The notes beneath the pieces were generated by a model that saw only the letters and a program-made list of their open reading frames with translations, did not search any database and had not been told where the DNA came from. A program made the translations under genes and the position numbers. From an uncultured Bacilli bacterium (GTDB lineage: Bacteria > Bacillota_I > Bacilli_A > RF39 > UBA660), in assembly GCA_934148535.1 (NCBI GenBank), contig CAKPDF010000001.1, forward strand, positions 149,515-213,514: a DNA stretch of 64,000 nucleotides. The letters run 5' to 3'. Below are positions 15,528-25,245 of this stretch, piece after piece. Each line of letters starts with the position of its first letter. Position 1 is the stretch's first letter.

Positions 15528-16213
15528 ATTCTAATAATATTGGATAGATGCTTTATAACTTTTTTCTCTATTCTTGAAATATACGATTGGGAAATGCCTA
15601 AGAGGTTCGCTACTTCTTTTTGAGTCATTTCCTTTTTTCCGTTTAAGCCATATCTTAATTCTATAATTTCTTTATCTCTTCCTTCTAGTTTGCTTACTTC
15701 TTCGTATAGCATTTTTTTGTCTAACTCGTCATCTAGGCCTTTGGTGACGATATCAGTGTCAGTGCCTAATACATCTTCTAAATGCAATTCATTTCCTTCT
15801 GAGTCAAAGCTTAAACTATCTTCAAAGCTTACTTCTGTTCTTTTCTTTTTTGTCTTTCTTAAATACATCAAAATTTCATTATCAATGCAACGAGAAGCAT
15901 AGGTTGCTAATTTAATATTTTTATCTAATTTATAGGTATTTACTCCTTTTATTAATCCTATAGTTCCTATAGAAACTAGATCTTCTAAGTCTACTTTAGT
16001 ATTTTCATATTTTTTTGCTAAAAATACTACTAATCTTAAATTATGAACGATTAATTTATTTCTTGCTTCAACATCCCCTTGCATAGATTTTTCTACATAG
16101 TCGTTTTCTTCTTCTTTAGATAATGGTGGGGGTAATATATCTGTACTGCCTAAATAGAAAATGTAATTAAATTTCTTTAGTATTTTTTTGATTATGGCTA
16201 TTATTTTTTTCAT
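15524..16213 (-). CDS. sigE: RNA polymerase sporulation sigma factor SigE
   Basis: A 229-aa sigma-70 factor of the mother cell. It has the SigE layout: a hydrophobic/basic pro-sequence (MKKIIAIIKKILKKFNYIFY) before GSTDILPPPLSKEEE, region 2 (NLRLVVFLAKKYENT, LEDLVSIGTIGLIKGVNTY, LATYASRCIDNEILMYLRK), and region 4 with EVANLLGISQSYISRIEKK. The start chosen at 16213 has GGAGGG eight bases upstream and matches the B. subtilis start; a frame extension to 16249 lacks this. The ATG overlaps the spoIIGA stop (TAATG), so the protease and its substrate are translationally coupled. SpoIIGA is expected to cleave the pro-sequence. Confidence 0.95.
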   Translation of the reverse strand: MKKIIAIIKKILKKFNYIFYLGSTDILPPPLSKEEENDYVEKSMQGDVEARNKLIVHNLRLVVFLAKKYENTKVDLEDLVSIGTIGLIKGVNTYKLDKNIKLATYASRCIDNEILMYLRKTKKKRTEVSFEDSLSFDSEGNELHLEDVLGTDTDIVTKGLDDELDKKMLYEEVSKLEGRDKEIIELRYGLNGKKEMTQKEVANLLGISQSYISRIEKKVIKHLSNIIRI

Positions 16214-17013
16214 TATTTTCCCTCCAATACTTTTTGGCTTAAGATACAATCTATTCCATCTATATTGATTTTTTCATTACTTATTCCTATTAAGAAGTTT
16301 TTCTTAAATCCTATTCCTTGAATAAATATTTTATCTGGTACTATGCATTTTAATATTCCTTGATGATTTAGGCTGTCATATGGGACTAATAATATATTGT
16401 TAAGATTATAGTTATAGTAATCTTTTATTAAAGACTTATTGATTAGGATAATAGGTCTTTTTTTGTATGGATCCGTTAATTTGTTTCCTGTGTCTAAAAA
16501 ACCAGTTAGTTCTATTTTTTCTCCACTTTTTAGATACAAATCAATATTATAGTAGTTTGAATAATTTTCTTTCATTTCTTTTAATTGTTTTACATAGGCA
16601 ATTATTATTATCGGACTTAATACAATGAGTGCTATAACATTTAAGGATAAACCATCAAAGTAAAATGCTAGTCCATCATTTTTATAAGAAAATTGAATAT
16701 TTAAGAAATATAGAAATCCTCCTAGTATTATTGATGAAGTATAAAGATAAAACATGTTTTTTAATGTATATCTTACATCATTGTAACCAAATGTTATAAT
16801 TACCATTACTAAAGATATTATAACTTTTACTAGAAATAGTACTAGGCTTTTCATAGGAATAAATAAAGATATTATCGTAATGCTTCCAATTAATGCTCCT
16901 ACGGCGAGCCTTTTTAAGTTAGTTTGTCTTCTTAAAACGACTCCGGTTGCAAAGAGTAATAGGAAATCAAAAAGGAAGTTTAAAATTAATACTAAATCAA
17001 TATATACTGTCAT
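16213..17013 (-). CDS. spoIIGA: Sporulation sigma-E processing peptidase SpoIIGA
   Basis: A 266-aa membrane aspartic protease that matures pro-sigma-E. The N-terminal half has about five membrane segments (MTVYIDLVLILNFLFDFLL to about residue 150). The C-terminal protease domain contains the catalytic motif GFLDTGNKLTDP. The start at 17013 (MTVYID) aligns with the B. subtilis start MKIYLD and has GGTGAT upstream; upstream in-frame codons at 17019 and 17022 are possible but less likely. It immediately precedes sigE, the conserved order in spore formers. No separate promoter is obvious in the 60 bp after the parE terminator. Confidence 0.93.
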   Translation of the reverse strand: MTVYIDLVLILNFLFDFLLLFATGVVLRRQTNLKRLAVGALIGSITIISLFIPMKSLVLFLVKVIISLVMVIITFGYNDVRYTLKNMFYLYTSSIILGGFLYFLNIQFSYKNDGLAFYFDGLSLNVIALIVLSPIIIIAYVKQLKEMKENYSNYYNIDLYLKSGEKIELTGFLDTGNKLTDPYKKRPIILINKSLIKDYYNYNLNNILLVPYDSLNHQGILKCIVPDKIFIQGIGFKKNFLIGISNEKINIDGIDCILSQKVLEGK

Positions 17014-17032
17014 ATCCATCACCAGTATTATT

Positions 17033-17067
17033 ATAAAAAAAATATGACAAGTATTCTGTCATATTTT
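17033..17067 (-). terminator. Terminator of parE
   Basis: Perfect 11-bp arms AAAATATGACA (17039-17049) and TGTCATATTTT (17057-17067) with TTTTT on the minus strand. Confidence 0.85.
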
Positions 17068-17076
17068 AGTTTAGTT

Positions 17077-18987
17077 TTAATTTTTTATTTTATAGTCATC
17101 TTCTAATGAGAAAACTACATTTTCTTCTATCCAATTTTTTCTTGGTTCTACCGCATCTCCCATTAATACTGATACTCTTTTTTCTGCTAAAGCAGCATCT
17201 GTTATGCTTACTTTTACTAGACTTCTTTTTTCTGGATCCATTGTTGTTTCCCATAATTGACTAGCGTTCATTTCTCCTAGTCCTTTGTATCTTGATATTT
17301 TATAATTTGTTTTACCTTTAGTTAAGGCTTTTAATTCTGAATTTTCCCATACATAATGTTCTTTGTTACCAAAAGTTACATGATATAATGGTGGCATTGC
17401 TATAAACAATCTTCCTTCTTCTATCATTGGTTTCATATAACGGTAGAAAAATGTTAGTAGTAAGCATTGAATATGTGCTCCATCATCATCGGCATCGGTC
17501 ATGATTATTATTTTTCCATAATTTGCATCTTTTATATTAAAGTTGCTACCATAACCTGCTCCTACAGTATGGATTAGAGTATTTATTTCTTCATTTTTAA
17601 AGATATCTTCTATTTTAGCTTTTTCTGTGTTTATTACTTTTCCTCTTAGAGGTAATATTGCTTGGGTTTTTCTGTCTCTTCCTTGCTTTGCAGATCCACC
17701 TGCTGAGTCTCCCTCTACTATAAATAATTCGCGGGATAATTTATCTTTTGTTTGAGCCGGAGTTAATTTTCCACTTAATATTTTTTCTATTTTTTTGCTG
17801 TCTTTTCCTTTTCTTGTTTCTTCTCTTGCTTTTCTTGCTGCTTCTCTTGCTTCTTTACCTTTAAGGGCTTTAGTAATTATTACTGTTGCAATGCTTTTGT
17901 TTTCTTCTAAGAAATATTTTAATTTTTCAGTAGTTATTGCTTCTACTATTGCTCTTGCTGCTGGGGTTCCAAGTTTTGCTTTTGTTTGACCTTCAAATTG
18001 TAAAATATCTTCTGGTATTTGAACACTTATGATTGCTGTTAAGCCTTCTCTTACGTCAGATCCTTCAAATGATTTATCTCTTGGTTTTATAAAATTATTT
18101 TCTTTGGCATAATCATTTAATACTTTAGTAATAGCAGTTTTAAATCCTACTTCATGGGTTCCACCATCACTTGTTTTTACATTGTTTACAAACGATACTA
18201 TATTTTCTGAATAGCTATCTGTATATTGAAGTGCTACAGAAACATTTATCTTATCTTTTGAGGCATTAAAACACAATACTTTATGTACTGGTGTTTTTCC
18301 TTCGTTTAGATATTCACAAAATGATTCTAATCCATTATTATATACATATTTTTCACTTTTATCATCTATTTCATCTATAATTTCAATTGTTAATCCATTA
18401 ATTAGAAAGGCACATTCTTGCATTCTTTCACATATAGTAGAAAAATTAAATACTGTACTAGAAAATATTTCTTTATCTGGCATAAATCTTACTGTTGTTC
18501 CAGTTTTATTAGTTTTTCCTATTTTTTTTAGGGGAACATTTAATTTTCCTCCATCTTTGAAACTAATAAAATATTCATATCCATCTCTTCTAGTCGTAAC
18601 TTCCATCCAGCTTGATAATGCATTTACAACAGAAGCTCCTACACCGTGTAATCCTCCAGATACTTTATATCCACCTTCAGTGAATTTACCTCCGGCATGT
18701 AAAACTGTATATATTACTTCGGGAGTACTTTTTCCTGATGTATGCATTCCTGTTGGTATACCTCTTCCACAGTCGGTTACACTTACAGAGCCATCTTTAT
18801 GTAGTATAATTGTTAAATGGTTACCATATCCATTTAGTGCTTCGTCTACTCCATTGTCTACTATTTCCCATACTAGATGGTGTAGTCCTCTTTTATCTGT
18901 AGATCCAATATACATACCTGGTCTTTTTCTAACTGCTTCTAGACCTTCTAGTATTTTTATGGAATTTTCATCGTAATTATTGTTCAT
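17077..18987 (-). CDS. parE: DNA topoisomerase IV subunit B (ParE)
   Basis: A type II topoisomerase ATPase subunit, 636 aa from the ATG at 18987. It has the GHKL ATP-binding motifs EIVDNGVDEALNGYG, CGRGIPTGMH and GGLHGVGASVVNALS, and the Toprim motif ELFIVEGDSAGGSAKQGRD with MTDADDDGAHI. Details such as PTGMH..GKSTPEVIYTVLH and KKIGKTNKTGTTVRF resemble B. subtilis ParE more than GyrB, so ParE is preferred. The partner parC is not next to it. The start is chosen because GAGAG lies nine bases before this ATG; the frame extends three codons further without support. Confidence 0.85.
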   Translation of the reverse strand: MNNNYDENSIKILEGLEAVRKRPGMYIGSTDKRGLHHLVWEIVDNGVDEALNGYGNHLTIILHKDGSVSVTDCGRGIPTGMHTSGKSTPEVIYTVLHAGGKFTEGGYKVSGGLHGVGASVVNALSSWMEVTTRRDGYEYFISFKDGGKLNVPLKKIGKTNKTGTTVRFMPDKEIFSSTVFNFSTICERMQECAFLINGLTIEIIDEIDDKSEKYVYNNGLESFCEYLNEGKTPVHKVLCFNASKDKINVSVALQYTDSYSENIVSFVNNVKTSDGGTHEVGFKTAITKVLNDYAKENNFIKPRDKSFEGSDVREGLTAIISVQIPEDILQFEGQTKAKLGTPAARAIVEAITTEKLKYFLEENKSIATVIITKALKGKEAREAARKAREETRKGKDSKKIEKILSGKLTPAQTKDKLSRELFIVEGDSAGGSAKQGRDRKTQAILPLRGKVINTEKAKIEDIFKNEEINTLIHTVGAGYGSNFNIKDANYGKIIIMTDADDDGAHIQCLLLTFFYRYMKPMIEEGRLFIAMPPLYHVTFGNKEHYVWENSELKALTKGKTNYKISRYKGLGEMNASQLWETTMDPEKRSLVKVSITDAALAEKRVSVLMGDAVEPRKNWIEENVVFSLEDDYKIKN

Positions 18988-19109
18988 TATCATCACTCTC
19001 TTCTTTAATATTTTGCTTGAACAAATGGTAAAATTTTTTATTATTTCTTGTTTAATATAAATTTTAAGTTATGTATTATATGCGTTTACCATCAAGTCTT
19101 ACTGAAGTA

Positions 19110-19138
19110 AATATATCATATAAAAATTTGATTGTCAA
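19110..19138 (-). promoter_or_regulatory. Promoter of parE
   Basis: Minus-strand TTGACA (19133-19138), 17 bp, TATATT (19110-19115). Leader about 115 nt. Confidence 0.7.
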
Positions 19139-19205
19139 CATTGTTAACTGTCTTTTTATGGCACTAAAGCCTAATAAAATATGACTTTTTTTGGTTTTGA
19201 TATTT

Positions 19206-19246
19206 TTGTAAAAATAAATGACTAGCAAGAATGCTTGTCATTTATT
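19206..19246 (-). terminator. Terminator of the GT-C-like membrane protein gene
   Basis: Long stem: 15-base arms (19213-19227 and 19232-19246) with a single mismatch, then TTTTTAC on the minus strand. Confidence 0.8.
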
Positions 19247-20564
19247 ATTCATAGATTGAAAACTGACCAACTGAATATTTTAGATTGTATTTCTCTTTTG
19301 GGTATTCAATTATTTGCTTATTAGTTTGTCCTAAATCTTCTTCTTTATAGTTTTCTACTATAAATATACAATTTTCTTTTTTACAGATTTTATCTATTTC
19401 TTCTATATACCCAAGGTATCCTTTATATCCCATGTTACCATTATTTATTAAATCAAATTTATTTATTGTTTGATAATTTGCTAATTTAAGAAAATATGCA
19501 TTTGATGATAGTACAAATAATTTTTTATTTTTATCTTGCTTTATTATATTTAGACATGTCTTATAATTATTTAAATAGTTTTCTTGGCCTTCTGTTATTG
19601 TACGATTTTTTAATATATCATTTGTTTCATATTGATAAACTTGTTCTTTGTCTGTTATATATTTTAATCCTAATATTGATAGCAATGTGATATTAGTAAA
19701 TAATATTAGATATAATACCATTTTTTTAGAAATAGTATTTTCTATCAAAAATACATATACTAAAGCGCATAGTCCTACAAAGAAATGATATTTATCGGCT
19801 ATAGGGATAGTTATTATTTGAAATGCTACTCCATATAAATAATTTATTTTTCTAGTTTTAATTATTTTATATATAAAATAGATACTAATACTTATTGTGA
19901 TTATACTATATATTGAAAATGTCTTATTATTGTCAGTAAAGCTTAGCATTCCTAAAAAGCAATAATCAATAAATTGGTACAAAGCATTATTTAACATTAG
20001 GTATATCATAATTAATAATATTGGTATTATAAATGAAATAATTGTTTTCTTTTTATTCTTTGATTCTATTAATCCTGGTATTAATAAGGCTATGCCTATC
20101 GTTTGTTTAGTTAGAAATATTAAAGATATTATTAAGCCTATATAAATGTCTTTTCTTTTACTTTTAGTTGTGTTAATCTCTAATAAAACTATATATAGAA
20201 AAAGAGAAAATAAATTATACGATGGTACATATCCTAATATTATTATCGGATATAGCATTAATGATTTTATACCTATTTTTTTGTATGCTAATGTTAACAT
20301 TATTCCTACTATTAAGGCATTATATATATGAAATATTTTAATACTATCATTAAATAGCATAAACATTGGTAATATTGTTATTGGATATAATGGTGTTAAT
20401 ATCATATTGAAGTCTTTATATGGTATTAATCCATGATATATATTGTAGGCAAAGCCATAGTTCCATATCTCATCTCCTGTCATTTTTGCAATGTGAAAAC
20501 TATAGATATAAGTTAACAATGTATATATTATAAATACTAATAAATATTGATACTTCTTTTTCAT
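19245..20564 (-). CDS. Multi-pass membrane protein, GT-C glycosyltransferase-like
   Basis: A 439-aa protein with about ten hydrophobic segments and a C-terminal soluble tail. The first extracytoplasmic loop has KMTGDEIWNYGFAYN and YKDFNMILTPLYP, the arrangement of an acidic residue pair after the first helix that is typical of polyprenol-dependent GT-C enzymes. The C-terminal part (FVLSSNAYFLKLA, NCIFIVENYKEEDLG) resembles the globular domain of ArnT/PMT-like proteins. No specific substrate can be read from sequence. It stands alone between parE and the GH25 gene, with its own terminator. Confidence 0.65.
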   Translation of the reverse strand: MKKKYQYLLVFIIYTLLTYIYSFHIAKMTGDEIWNYGFAYNIYHGLIPYKDFNMILTPLYPITILPMFMLFNDSIKIFHIYNALIVGIMLTLAYKKIGIKSLMLYPIIILGYVPSYNLFSLFLYIVLLEINTTKSKRKDIYIGLIISLIFLTKQTIGIALLIPGLIESKNKKKTIISFIIPILLIMIYLMLNNALYQFIDYCFLGMLSFTDNNKTFSIYSIITISISIYFIYKIIKTRKINYLYGVAFQIITIPIADKYHFFVGLCALVYVFLIENTISKKMVLYLILFTNITLLSILGLKYITDKEQVYQYETNDILKNRTITEGQENYLNNYKTCLNIIKQDKNKKLFVLSSNAYFLKLANYQTINKFDLINNGNMGYKGYLGYIEEIDKICKKENCIFIVENYKEEDLGQTNKQIIEYPKEKYNLKYSVGQFSIYE

Positions 20565-20624
20565 TTTGTCACCTTAAAATGATTATACTATAGTTTAGTA
20601 ATATAATCAATATAGGTATTATTG

Positions 20625-21668
20625 TTATTCTATTGTTATTTGAAATTTAGTTGCTGGTACTCCTAAGACTCCGGCATATCCATCTTGATTGTTAGTTTTT
20701 TCGTTATCATATTGCCAACTATAATTGTTTATTTTATATTTTGCTTTTTTATATGGTCTAATATTTTCTGGGGTATAATAATATACCTCTACTAAATCTA
20801 TTATATTTCTTCCATCTCCAGCATAACCATTATTAATGTCGTTTATATTATATCCTGTTACATAAGGTAACCAACCTGAGTTTTTTATGTGTATTCTATA
20901 TTTTATTTTACCTATATCTGTTTTTATTGCTATTGCGGTTATCGGATCATTATGCCATCCTGCATAATCGTCTAGATTTTTTACTTCTGGGAGCCAATTA
21001 TACTTCTTAGTTTTGACTTTATAGTAGACATTTACTTTTTTATTATTAATATTAGGATTTATATCAGAAGAAATAATGTTATTTGTCATAGTATTTAAAT
21101 CAACATTACCTATTATTCCTTCTATGGTTCCAGTGGATGAATATTGCCAGATATCATAATTTGAACTAATACTAGGCCTATTATTGCTATATTTAGCACA
21201 CCATATAGAACTATTATTATTTTTTATTTTATTTATATCTAAATACGTATTAAACCAATATTCATTAGCATATATTCCTGATTTATATCCTAGATTAGTT
21301 ATTTGATTAGAAAAGTATTTTGCATAACTGGTTAGGGTATCTTTTCCTAGGTATGTAGTGCTATCATCTTCCATATCCAAGTATACGCAAAAGGGTTTCA
21401 TACTAATTTTGGATAGTAATCTAATACAATGTTCTATTTCACTTTGAATACTTTCTTCTCCTTTTAAATTTTTAGCATATGAGTATAGGTATATTGCAAA
21501 TGGTATGTTGTTGTTTATACATCCAGATACATTATTCATAAATTGTTTATCATCTTGAGATTCAATGTTATCTCCATAGCCACATCTTATTATTGCAAAA
21601 TCTATATTATTTTTTACTAAATTCCAATTGATATTTCCTTGATAAGAACTTACGTCTATTCCTTTCAT
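20625..21668 (-). CDS. GH25 lysozyme with C-terminal wall-binding-like repeats
   Basis: A 347-aa muramidase. The GH25 domain (residues 1-190) begins MKGIDVSSYQGNINWNLVK and has DFAIIRCGYGDN, FCVYLDMEDDS and IWQYSSTGTIEG; the acidic residues in DVSSYQ and YLDMED are the expected catalytic ones. The C-terminal half has repeated blocks (YNWLPEVKNLDDYAGWHND; GWLPYVTGYN...GYAGDG) resembling clostridial ChW wall-binding repeats. The start at 21668 has AGGAGGTGAT; the longer open frame up to 21848 runs through a terminator and tRNA-Leu and is not real. No signal peptide is visible, as in phage endolysins. Confidence 0.88.
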   Translation of the reverse strand: MKGIDVSSYQGNINWNLVKNNIDFAIIRCGYGDNIESQDDKQFMNNVSGCINNNIPFAIYLYSYAKNLKGEESIQSEIEHCIRLLSKISMKPFCVYLDMEDDSTTYLGKDTLTSYAKYFSNQITNLGYKSGIYANEYWFNTYLDINKIKNNNSSIWCAKYSNNRPSISSNYDIWQYSSTGTIEGIIGNVDLNTMTNNIISSDINPNINNKKVNVYYKVKTKKYNWLPEVKNLDDYAGWHNDPITAIAIKTDIGKIKYRIHIKNSGWLPYVTGYNINDINNGYAGDGRNIIDLVEVYYYTPENIRPYKKAKYKINNYSWQYDNEKTNNQDGYAGVLGVPATKFQITIE

Positions 21669-21730
21669 TTTATCACCTCCTAATATAGAATAATCTTTTT
21701 TAACTATTTTGACTTTGCTTGTATCTAGAT

Positions 21731-21760
21731 AAAAATAAAAATCCTTAATAAAATTAAGGA
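21731..21760 (-). terminator. Terminator after tRNA-Leu
   Basis: Perfect 8-bp arms TCCTTAAT (21742-21749) and ATTAAGGA (21753-21760), then TTTTTATTTTT on the minus strand. It separates the tRNA from the GH25 gene. Confidence 0.9.
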
Positions 21761-21776
21761 CTAAATTTATAAAAAT

Positions 21777-21862
21777 TGGTACCAGCCAAGGGACTTGAAC
21801 CCTTACGCCATCACTGGTAGTGGATTTTGAGTCCACCGCGTCTACCATTCCGCCAGGCTGGC
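21777..21862 (-). tRNA. tRNA-Leu (anticodon CAA), CCA encoded
   Basis: Minus strand. The acceptor GCCAGCC pairs with GGCTGGT, followed by A and CCA. The anticodon stem is GTGGA/TCCAC with loop CTCAAAA, giving CAA. A long variable arm typical of class II tRNA is present, and the T arm is AGGGTTCAAGTCCCT. Confidence 0.95.
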
Positions 21863-21964
21863 ATTAATAAAATATATATTTATAATATCATATTTTTTTT
21901 GTTTTTTAAAGTATTTTTTGTATTTTTTTTAAAATAGCCAATATCTAGGGAAACAGATAAAAAA

Positions 21965-23791
21965 TTATCTGTTTTTTAAATACTCATCTAGTACCCTATC
22001 TAATTCAATTCTATCAATAGGTTTGGCTAAATAATCATTTAATCCATAACTTAAATATTTTTCTTTCATTCCAGTTATTGCATTTGCTGTTAACATTACT
22101 ACAGGAGTTTTAAAAAAGCTATTTTCTTTTAATTTATAGAATGTTTCTACTCCACTCATTTCTGGCATCATATCATCCATAAATATTAAATCATATTTGT
22201 TAGTTTTTATTTTCTCTAAGCAGTCTGTTCCACTTAAGCAACTATCTATTTGTAAGTTATATTTTTGTAATAATCTAGATGCTACTTTTATATTTAAGTT
22301 ATTATCATCTACTATTAGTATTTTTTTATTTGAAAAATCTTTAGTTTGATTTGTTTCTTCTTTTTGATTTTCAACAATGCTATTAAGTGTTTTAATCTTT
22401 TGAGAAATTGTTACTTTGAATGTTGATCCTACTTTTTCTTTTGAGGATAATGTTATTTTTCCATTTAACATTTCAGTTAAATTCTTAGTAATAGCAAGTC
22501 CTAATCCTGTTCCAGTAATTGTAGAATTTTTAACATTATCGTTTCTATCAAATTTATTAAAGATTTTTTCTTGGTTTTCTTTTGATATTCCTATTCCAGT
22601 ATCACTAACGGATATTTCAATAAGTGCTGTATCTTTTTTGTTATGTGATTTTATATTTAATTCAATAGTACCAACATCAGTATATTTTACAGCATTGGTC
22701 ATTAGATTTGTTAATATTTCTTTTATTTTGTTAGCATCTCCATTTAATATATATGGAATATCTTGTGAATAATTTGTTACTAGTTTTAATTTTTTGTTTT
22801 TTATTCTTGGTTCTATTAGTTTTACTACTTCTTCATAGATATCTTTCATTTTATAATCTATGTTGTTTATTTCCATATTTCCAGATTCTATTTTGCTGAT
22901 ATTTAAAATACCATTCATTATTTCTAATAGATTATTGCAAGAATAGATAATATCTTTTGCTTCTTCTTTTGCTTGTTCTATTGTATTATCTTCTAATATG
23001 GCATTACTAAAACCTACTATGGCATTTAGTGGAGTTCTTATTTCATGAGACATCGATGATAAAAACTCTGTTTTAGCATTATTTGCTTTTTCTGCGTTAT
23101 TTTTAGCAAGTTCTAGTTCTTTTATCATTTTTACATCTTGATTTTCTAAAGTGTAATATATTAAATAATTAATTAATATGATTAGTATTGTATTTTCTAT
23201 AATATTTGTATTGTATGCTAAATTATATAAATTGTATAAAAATAACATTATTGAACTTGTAATAACAATATTTCTTTTTAATTTATTTTTTCTATTAAGT
23301 ATTATAGTTATTAATGATAGCAATGAATATATTATACAAAGTACATAACTTGGTATTAGTGATGTTCCTTTTAATATAACTTTATTATTTTGGCATAATA
23401 AATTAACATTTAAAACAAATGTTAATACTATTCCTAAAACACTTGACAGTATTGTTATATTTTTTACATCATTAATAAATTTTTTTCTTCTTTTTAGATA
23501 TGTAGAAACTGTATATATGAATATACAATTTGCTAAAATAATTAAAATACTTAGATTAATTTTTGTTAAAACTTCTAAAATATAGTTTTCAAAATTGTTT
23601 ATATTTTGAAATTCTATATTCTTTATTAAAATACTTTTTACTATAAGTAAAATACTATCTACTAATCCTGTTATAATCATCAGAGAAAACACTTTGTTTT
23701 CTAGATAATTAAAATGTTTTTTTGAAAAATAAATAATACAAATTAGCAAGGAAAAGAAGGAAGTAAAGATTGATAATTCTACTTCATTCAT
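21965..23791 (-). CDS. Membrane hybrid sensor histidine kinase with receiver domain
   Basis: A 608-aa protein. About residues 1-215 form seven or eight membrane segments. A short coiled linker leads to the HisKA box SSMSHEIRTPLNAIVGFSN with the phospho-accepting His. The HATPase domain has the N box (ILTNLMTNAVKYT), DTGIGISKENQEKIF and TGTGLGLAITKNL. A C-terminal receiver domain starts KKILIVDDNNLNIKV and carries the phospho-acceptor Asp in FMDDMMPEMSG. The signal is unknown; no DNA-binding response regulator is next to it. Flanking genes are tRNA-Leu and a symporter with its own terminator, so it is likely monocistronic. Confidence 0.9.
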   Translation of the reverse strand: MNEVELSIFTSFFSLLICIIYFSKKHFNYLENKVFSLMIITGLVDSILLIVKSILIKNIEFQNINNFENYILEVLTKINLSILIILANCIFIYTVSTYLKRRKKFINDVKNITILSSVLGIVLTFVLNVNLLCQNNKVILKGTSLIPSYVLCIIYSLLSLITIILNRKNKLKRNIVITSSIMLFLYNLYNLAYNTNIIENTILIILINYLIYYTLENQDVKMIKELELAKNNAEKANNAKTEFLSSMSHEIRTPLNAIVGFSNAILEDNTIEQAKEEAKDIIYSCNNLLEIMNGILNISKIESGNMEINNIDYKMKDIYEEVVKLIEPRIKNKKLKLVTNYSQDIPYILNGDANKIKEILTNLMTNAVKYTDVGTIELNIKSHNKKDTALIEISVSDTGIGISKENQEKIFNKFDRNDNVKNSTITGTGLGLAITKNLTEMLNGKITLSSKEKVGSTFKVTISQKIKTLNSIVENQKEETNQTKDFSNKKILIVDDNNLNIKVASRLLQKYNLQIDSCLSGTDCLEKIKTNKYDLIFMDDMMPEMSGVETFYKLKENSFFKTPVVMLTANAITGMKEKYLSYGLNDYLAKPIDRIELDRVLDEYLKNR

Positions 23792-23825
23792 ATTGCTTTC
23801 CTACTTTCTAGGTATATAATTTTAT

Positions 23826-23854
23826 CATAAAAAAATACTTTAGAAAAGTATTTT
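23826..23854 (-). terminator. Terminator of the symporter gene
   Basis: Arms AAAATACTT (23832-23840) and AAGTATTTT (23846-23854) with T-run on the minus strand. Confidence 0.75.
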
Positions 23855-23881
23855 ATAATTAGTTTACATATTTTTTACATT

Positions 23882-25117
23882 TTACCAATTTTTACCTTCT
23901 ACTATCCTCGTGACTAGCATTGATGATGCTGTATCTCCTACTACGTTTAGCATTGTTGCTGGTGCATCTATTATTGTTGCTATAATTGTTAAGATTGGTA
24001 AGGCACTTTGAGGGTAGCCCATCATGCTTATTATTAACATTTCTGATATAGTTCCTCCTCCTATTGGAACTGCCGCTATTAGGATGGTTGCAATTAGAGA
24101 AACTAGTACTATTTTAGCAATTAATGATACTCCTATTATTTGGGTATTAAATAAAGATACTAAAAACATTATTTTAAATACACTACCAATAATTGAACCG
24201 TCTTTATGAAAGCTTGTTCCTAGTGGTATTGTTGTTTCTGCTATATCATCTGGTATACCTATTTTCTTGGCACATTCTATGTTTATTGGAATAGATGCTG
24301 CTGAAGAACAGGTAGAGATAGATGTTAATGTTGCTGGTAATATATTTTTCCAATATTTTTTAACTCCTATAAATCCTTTTGAGATATATGCATATATTGT
24401 GTATATAATTAGGTAGAATAATATTGATACTATTAAATATATTACAAATGTTTTTAGATATCCAACTGCAATAGATGCTCCAAATGAACCTATTAGGGCT
24501 GCAAAATAACAACATATTCCTATTGGGGCATAATACATTATTATTTTAATTAAATTCATTGTCACTGTGGTTAAGGATTCTAATATTTTTATTAATGGCT
24601 TAGTTTTTTCTTTACTCATATTTAAGGAACAGCCAAACAAAAATGAAAACACTATTAGGGGAAGAATGTTATCTTTGGAAAGCAAGTCTTTAAAGTCATG
24701 TACTGTAAGTGCTTGAACTGTCCTTTCTAGTATATTGACTTCTAAATCTTGAGTTTGATAATCTTTATCTAATGTTTCTAATATTTTAGCACTATCATCT
24801 ACTTCGACTAATTTGGTAGTACTTGTTGCTATTAGGCCAATAAAAACTGATACTAACGATGTTATTATAAATACTAAAAAGATTGTTCCTATTAATTTTT
24901 TTAATCTTTTTGGACTTTCCATCTTACTTATAGAAGTCGTAATTGTTAAAAATATTAAGGGCACTATAACAACATATAATAAATTTATAAAGATATCTCC
25001 TAATGGACTTAAAATTTTCGCATCATTTTTTAGTATTAATCCTAAAATTGTTCCTATTATTATTGCTAGTATTAATATTAATGATTGTTTGTAGTTTTTA
25101 ATTATTCTTTTTATCAA
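23882..25117 (-). CDS. Dicarboxylate/amino acid:cation symporter (DAACS family)
   Basis: About 411 aa with eight predicted helices and re-entrant loops. The serine-rich loop is LTSISTCSSAASIPINIEC, followed by TIPLGTSFHKDGSIIGSVF (the usual NMDG region reads HKDGS) and MGYPQSALPILTIIATIID. The family imports glutamate, aspartate, serine or C4-dicarboxylates with Na+ or H+; the substrate cannot be assigned. Start choice: the ribosome site GAGGTGAT lies 4-8 bases before a TTG at 25117, while the upstream ATGs at 25141 and 25135 have none, so a TTG start is proposed. Confidence 0.85.
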   Translation of the reverse strand: MIKRIIKNYKQSLILILAIIIGTILGLILKNDAKILSPLGDIFINLLYVVIVPLIFLTITTSISKMESPKRLKKLIGTIFLVFIITSLVSVFIGLIATSTTKLVEVDDSAKILETLDKDYQTQDLEVNILERTVQALTVHDFKDLLSKDNILPLIVFSFLFGCSLNMSKEKTKPLIKILESLTTVTMNLIKIIMYYAPIGICCYFAALIGSFGASIAVGYLKTFVIYLIVSILFYLIIYTIYAYISKGFIGVKKYWKNILPATLTSISTCSSAASIPINIECAKKIGIPDDIAETTIPLGTSFHKDGSIIGSVFKIMFLVSLFNTQIIGVSLIAKIVLVSLIATILIAAVPIGGGTISEMLIISMMGYPQSALPILTIIATIIDAPATMLNVVGDTASSMLVTRIVEGKNW

Positions 25118-25201
25118 AATAATCACCTCTTTCATTAACATTATATTCTATTTTGGTAATATTTTTTAGTTAGATAAATCCACACAATATTTTCGTAATA
25201 T

Positions 25202-25230
25202 TTGTAAAATCCACATTTATATAGTATAAT
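25202..25230 (+). promoter_or_regulatory. Promoter of the Sel1-repeat gene
   Basis: TTGTAA (25202-25207), 17 bp, TATAAT (25225-25230). The predicted start site falls at about 25237, on or next to the start codons, so the mRNA would be leaderless or nearly so. Confidence 0.6.
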
Positions 25231-25245
25231 TATAATGTGATATTT

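Noticed and set aside
17077..18987. Assignment as gyrB
   Set aside because: The PTGMH/GKSTPEVI and KKIGKTNKTGTT blocks resemble ParE more than GyrB, although without a phylogeny GyrB is not fully excluded.
21669..21848. Sixty-codon N-terminal extension of the GH25 lysozyme
   Set aside because: It runs through a terminator and tRNA-Leu; a perfect AGGAGGTGAT precedes the internal ATG at 21668.
21935..21985. Hairpin AAACAGATAA/TTATCTGTTT at the histidine kinase stop as its terminator
   Set aside because: The T-run is on the plus-strand side; on the minus strand only TTTCCC follows, so it was not listed as a terminator.
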